Shown here piece by piece: positions 32,947-33,585 of a stretch of 33,585 nucleotides of DNA (within the stretch, counting starts at the first letter, position 1; each line of letters opens with the position of its first letter). The DNA comes from Blastomyces gilchristii SLH14081 (taxonomy: Eukaryota > Ascomycota > Eurotiomycetes > Onygenales > Ajellomycetaceae). The translations under genes and the position numbers were made by a program. Location of the stretch: the NCBI RefSeq assembly GCF_000003855.2, contig NW_003101677.1:3304139-3337723 (forward strand), read 5' to 3'. The notes under the pieces are model-generated. The model saw nothing but the letters and a program-made list of their open reading frames with translations. It was not told where the DNA came from and did no database searches.

Positions 32947-33585
32947 CTATATCTGATTGATTTCCTCCTCTTCATATTCAGATAATTCTGAATTTAGCCA
33001 TTTTCTTGTAGCTGCTTGAGTTTCTGATAGAAAGTCTATTAAGTATTTAATTCCTGTCTCAGTTGAGAATAAGAATCTCATATTTAATTGATTTAGATCA
33101 TACTTCTCTTTCAATCTGGCTCTGAGACTATTGTATAATGCACAGTGCATTACAATATGCTCAGGATTCTCATTTGTATTGCAGAATGAGCATTCTATTG
33201 AGTCAAATCTATCATCAAATCTTTGTATATAAGATTTGAAATAGCCATGTCCTAGTTTCAGCTGTATTATAGATGAGAATATTTTCTTTTTACATTTAAT
33301 TGAACAAGATTTCCACTTGGGTTTTGTTTCAAATCTTGAATAATGTATACTCTTCTTTTGTTTCTGCCAGCTTTCATTCCACTTGTCTAAACAAGATTCT
33401 TTTATTTTTCTTCTTATAAAAGACCAGGACACAATTTTTTGAATAGATCTGCTTAATTCTGCACCCTTTTTTGCAGCTGAATCAGCTAATTCATTGCCAT
33501 GAATATTCATATGAGCAGGAACTCAGTGCAGATGAATTATCAGCTTTGATGTTCTTCTCTTTTGGATTTTCAAACAGAGTTTAAG
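32947..33585 (-). pseudogene. ORF2 C-terminal part on the inverted LINE fragment
   Basis: It is open for 187 codons from Met at 33510 to TAG at 32947. The upstream codon of the RNase H HWVPAH motif is TGA here too. It contains RNase H residues (GNELADSAAKKGAE), a basic Trp-rich linker (KWNESWQKQ), and the C-terminal motif CSFCN, then EHIVMHC, a C-x2-C...H-x4-HC pattern found at the C-terminus of many Tad1/I-type ORF2 proteins. It ends in an acidic EYEEEEINQI tail. This is the best-preserved C-terminus in the window. Its first 82 residues from Met are identical to those of copy 4. Confidence 0.85.

Larger units (their letters stand above)
32467..33585. repeat. Near-perfect inverted repeat of the LINE RNase H region
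   Basis: Plus-strand 32467-32790 and the reverse complement of 33263-33585 are the same sequence apart from one 1-bp indel and one C/T difference that I could see. The 472 bases between them are the rest of the inverted copy. The arms differ from copy 3 at many sites, so they share a very recent origin. The outer end reaches the window edge. Confidence 0.92.
32791..33585 (-). mobile_element. Inverted LINE fragment (3' part of ORF2 and 3' UTR)
   Basis: Read on the minus strand from 33585, it gives the RNase H region, the C-terminal Cys/His region, the ORF2 stop and part of the 3' UTR. It stops at about 32791, within the 3' UTR, at the point matching about 17098 in copy 3, and lacks the (AAT)n tail. 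The junction with copy 4 has only a CA overlap and no target duplication. Confidence 0.9.

Noticed and set aside
1..33585. Mitochondrial or other TGA-as-Trp origin
   Set aside because: Zinc-knuckle LINEs, a SINE with pol III boxes and a chromodomain gypsy element are nuclear elements. TAA and TAG stops from CAA/CAG are also common, and non-coding parts show the same GG-to-GA change, so mutation explains TGA better.
32467..33585. Terminal inverted repeats of a DNA transposon or insertion sequence
   Set aside because: The arms are internal LINE coding sequence, the spacer is the rest of the same LINE 3' end, and there is no transposase or flanking duplication.

Overview
The window is eukaryotic, repetitive and AT-rich, and I find no host gene in it. 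It looks like filamentous-fungus (most likely ascomycete) heterochromatin: LINE retrotransposons with a two-ORF, endonuclease-RT-RNase H layout of the fungal Tad1/I type, a chromodomain Ty3/gypsy LTR element, and pervasive C-to-T/G-to-A decay that fills the reading frames with stops, as in repeat-induced point mutation (RIP). The fungal assignment is inferred from element types and mutation style, not from a host gene.

The layout is a set of transposons nested inside one another, with boundaries fixed by target-site duplications (TSDs). Bases 1-391 are the 3' end of an old gypsy copy, cut in its LTR by a 5'-truncated LINE (copy 1, 392-4427). Copy 1 is broken by LINE copy 2 (from about 4455). 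Copy 2 received a 375-bp tRNA-derived SINE at its ORF1 start (6132-6506; 13-bp TSD), then full-length LINE copy 3 within ORF2 (9683-24392; 14-bp TSD), then LINE copy 4 within its RNase H region (from 26042). Copy 3 was itself split in its 3' UTR by a complete 7,053-bp gypsy chromovirus (17176-24228; 258-bp LTRs; TSD TCTGG/TCTGA). Removing the gypsy and one TSD gives a LINE of about 7.65 kb. From 32467 to the end, copy 4 meets a nearly identical inverted copy of its own 3' part, forming a palindrome that runs off the window.

The LINE consists of a 1.5-1.8 kb 5' UTR (a CpG-rich start, one or two 160-bp monomers, a long AT-rich leader and a 53-bp repeat array), ORF1 (coiled coil, Ser-rich linker, zinc knuckles), ORF2 (endonuclease, reverse transcriptase, RNase H, C-terminal Cys/His motif), a T-rich 3' UTR and an (AAT)7 tail. 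The SINE ends in the same (AAT)7 and shares most of the preceding terminal bases, so it was probably mobilised by this LINE. Every copy has multiple in-frame stops. Copy 4 is the best preserved, with no frame change in ORF1 or ORF2 where present.

The most interesting signals are the mutation pattern (loss of CpC and CpG, with the last C of a C-run kept and much CpA retained), the sparing of the outer edges of the gypsy LTRs, and the SINE-LINE pairing.
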